This document shows positions 6,565 through 7,571 of a stretch of 7,571 nt of DNA, in pieces. Within the stretch, counting starts at the first letter, position 1, and every line of letters starts with the position of its first letter. The notes beneath the pieces were generated by a model, which saw nothing but the letters and a program-made list of their open reading frames with translations, made no database searches and was not told the origin of the DNA. The DNA is from Chloroflexota bacterium (GTDB taxonomy: Bacteria > Chloroflexota > Anaerolineae > B4-G1), in the NCBI GenBank assembly GCA_003648085.1, contig QMOC01000115.1, positions 1 to 7,571 on the forward strand, read 5' to 3'. A program made the position numbers and the translations under genes.

Positions 6565-6585
6565 GGGCAAATTGCCAATTTGCCC
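6565..6585. repeat. 21-bp inverted repeat (9-bp perfect arms) in the leader of the 492-aa NTPase gene
   Basis: The plus strand reads GGGCAAATT, GCC, AATTTGCCC, with all nine arm positions complementary. No T-run follows on either strand, so it is not a standard terminator. It lies about 110 bp upstream of the NTPase start and about 40 bp downstream of the likely -10 box, so it would be transcribed into the leader. A second GC-rich element (TGCCCC, 6593-6598) could pair with GGGGCA (6564-6569), giving an alternative fold. It may be an operator, an RNA leader structure or a copy of an interspersed palindromic repeat. Confidence 0.6.
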
Positions 6586-6624
6586 TACGTGCTGCCCCAG
6601 AATATTGAAAAGATACCTATTACC

Positions 6625-6630
6625 ATTATA
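6625..6630 (-). promoter_or_regulatory. Candidate -10 box of the 492-aa NTPase gene
   Basis: A perfect TATAAT hexamer occurs on the minus strand. The best -35-like box, TTGTCA (6652-6657), is 21 bp away, longer than the usual 16-18, and no TGn extension is present. This promoter therefore looks weaker than the one for the downstream operon and may need an activator. The start near 6618 would give a leader of about 165 nt that includes the inverted repeat at 6565-6585. Confidence 0.45.
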
Positions 6631-6706
6631 CAACAGCAAGCATACATTTGATGACAACTACCTGACATCTCCCTTGCACCTGGCTTGCATTTATCCGACA
6701 AAAGCC

Positions 6707-7571
6707 TTAGCCTCCGGCGGCTCGGCGCAGGCCATACTCCAGCATCGTGGCCCAATCCTCGGTTCGTAATCGGGCTTCGGATGGGTCACGGCCACTCTCT
6801 TCCCAACCCAATGCCCGCAGGCACAACAGCGCCTTTCCTAGTTCGATCAGGCGACGCGGCGAGCCCTCCGCCTCGCGGGCCAACGCCTTGTCCAGTTCCG
6901 GCGGATAGATCTCCTCCACGGCCAGACGGTTCAGGCTCTCCACACCGGCGACCTGGAGGCGCATTCGGAGCATCTCCAGGAGCGATTCCCCGTCCCACTG
7001 TAATCTCAGCAGATGTATGCGTCCGCTGCGCACACCTTCGCAGTCGGCTACAAGCGGTTCCCACCTATCCGGGAGAAAGAGTTTGACCCGCAGGTGCGGT
7101 ACGTCCAGAAAAGCGGAATCGTTCACTAGATGCCTCAGCAGCGCCTCGGCCACATCAAGATTCCGTGTCTCCGGCAGGTTGTTCAATCCGTCCACCAGGA
7201 GGTACAGTTCATCGAAACCAAGCGCCTGCACGATGGTCACCACATCGCGCATAATGTCGCCCGGCGACCGTCCGGACAGGAGGTTGGGTGGCTTACCATC
7301 CGGCGATGGCACCTTTTCTTCCAAAGTGGCTTTCAGTTGCTCGACGAGGTGGGGGGCGAAGAGATGGCTGGTCAACAGACTATGGATCAACCGTCGGGCA
7401 TAGGGGTCCTGAACGGCATCCAACCTTTCAGGATCGTCAATCAAAAGTGTCGCTACCGCCCGGGCGGCACAACGGAGGATTTCCGCCATATGACGATAGG
7501 CGGATATGCGTTCGGGGTGAGCGACCAGACGGTGGAAGTCGGTGTACTCCAGCACGAAAACGGCGGAGGAA
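6707..7571 (-). CDS. AAA-type ATPase, C-terminal 287 residues (5' end off window)
   Basis: The reading frame is open to the window edge, so the protein is 5'-truncated. A GTG at 7553-7555 could be read as a start, but the preceding in-frame residues (SSAVFV before LEYTDF) continue a hydrophobic strand, and a P-loop ATPase needs a Walker A that must lie upstream. Numbered from that GTG, Walker B is LYLLVDGLNNL (117-127, D122). A further strand is VKLFLPDRW (157-165), and GSPRRLIELG (231-240) resembles the sensor-2 region of Cdc6/Orc1-like and other AAA ATPases. The tail (about 250-282) is helical with no effector domain. In similar proteins the Walker A lies shortly before a YTDF-type strand, so little may be missing. 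It lacks the AGR and GHPL motifs of the two downstream NTPases, hence a different clade. It ends in TAA, with no clear terminator before the next gene. Function is unknown beyond likely ATP hydrolysis. Confidence 0.87.
   Translation of the reverse strand, partial: SSAVFVLEYTDFHRLVAHPERISAYRHMAEILRCAARAVATLLIDDPERLDAVQDPYARRLIHSLLTSHLFAPHLVEQLKATLEEKVPSPDGKPPNLLSGRSPGDIMRDVVTIVQALGFDELYLLVDGLNNLPETRNLDVAEALLRHLVNDSAFLDVPHLRVKLFLPDRWEPLVADCEGVRSGRIHLLRLQWDGESLLEMLRMRLQVAGVESLNRLAVEEIYPPELDKALAREAEGSPRRLIELGKALLCLRALGWEESGRDPSEARLRTEDWATMLEYGLRRAAGG

Noticed and set aside
6565..6585. Inverted repeat as an intrinsic terminator of the edge ATPase gene
   Set aside because: No T-run follows the stem on either strand, and it lies downstream of the candidate -10 box of the next gene.
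7553..7555. GTG as the true start of the edge ATPase
   Set aside because: Residues upstream in the same frame continue a hydrophobic strand, and the protein would lack a Walker A. It is more likely truncated by the window.
1..7571. CRISPR array, tRNA, rRNA or insertion sequence
   Set aside because: I saw no regularly spaced direct repeats, no tRNA-like cloverleaf, no rRNA signature and no transposase or flanking terminal repeats.

Overview
The window looks like an accessory segment of a moderately GC-rich bacterial chromosome, and every supported gene is on the minus strand. Large P-loop NTPases with TPR tails, GTG starts and a radical SAM/SPASM protein fused to a PqqD-like domain would fit a Chloroflexota (Anaerolineae-like) or similar multicellular or filamentous lineage. 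That is an impression from gene style, not proof.

Layout in transcription order, from high to low coordinates. (1) About 6707-7571 is the 3' part of an AAA-type ATPase whose N-terminus, with the Walker A motif, lies off the window. (2) A 254-bp intergenic region holds a TATAAT-type -10 and a 21-bp inverted repeat. It is followed by a 492-aa STAND-like P-loop NTPase (4974-6452), which ends at a clear intrinsic terminator (4913-4938). (3) A promoter with perfect consensus -35 and -10 boxes (4853-4882) then starts a tight three-gene unit. The first gene encodes a 980-aa STAND NTPase with a TPR tail (1857-4799). The second encodes a 67-aa Pro-rich peptide ending in a Cys-x-Cys motif (1657-1860), joined to the NTPase gene by a 4-nt ATGA overlap. 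The third encodes a 412-aa radical SAM/SPASM protein with a C-terminal PqqD-like (RRE) domain (412-1650). The unit closes at a 28-bp perfect palindrome (363-390). (4) At the low-coordinate edge, an extended -10 promoter leads into the first 63 codons of a membrane-anchored protein that runs off the window.

The main find is this three-gene operon. A short peptide with terminal cysteines sits directly before a radical SAM enzyme that carries its own precursor-recognition domain. That is the expected arrangement for a RiPP (ribosomally made, post-translationally modified peptide). The unusual part is that the putative precursor is translationally coupled to a large STAND NTPase, and a second NTPase with the same motif set (LxDT Walker B, AGR sensor, GHPL) lies just upstream. 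My hypothesis is an NTPase-gated peptide-modification system, for signalling or conflict, in which the modified peptide acts as effector or ligand. No step has been shown, and no database search was possible.
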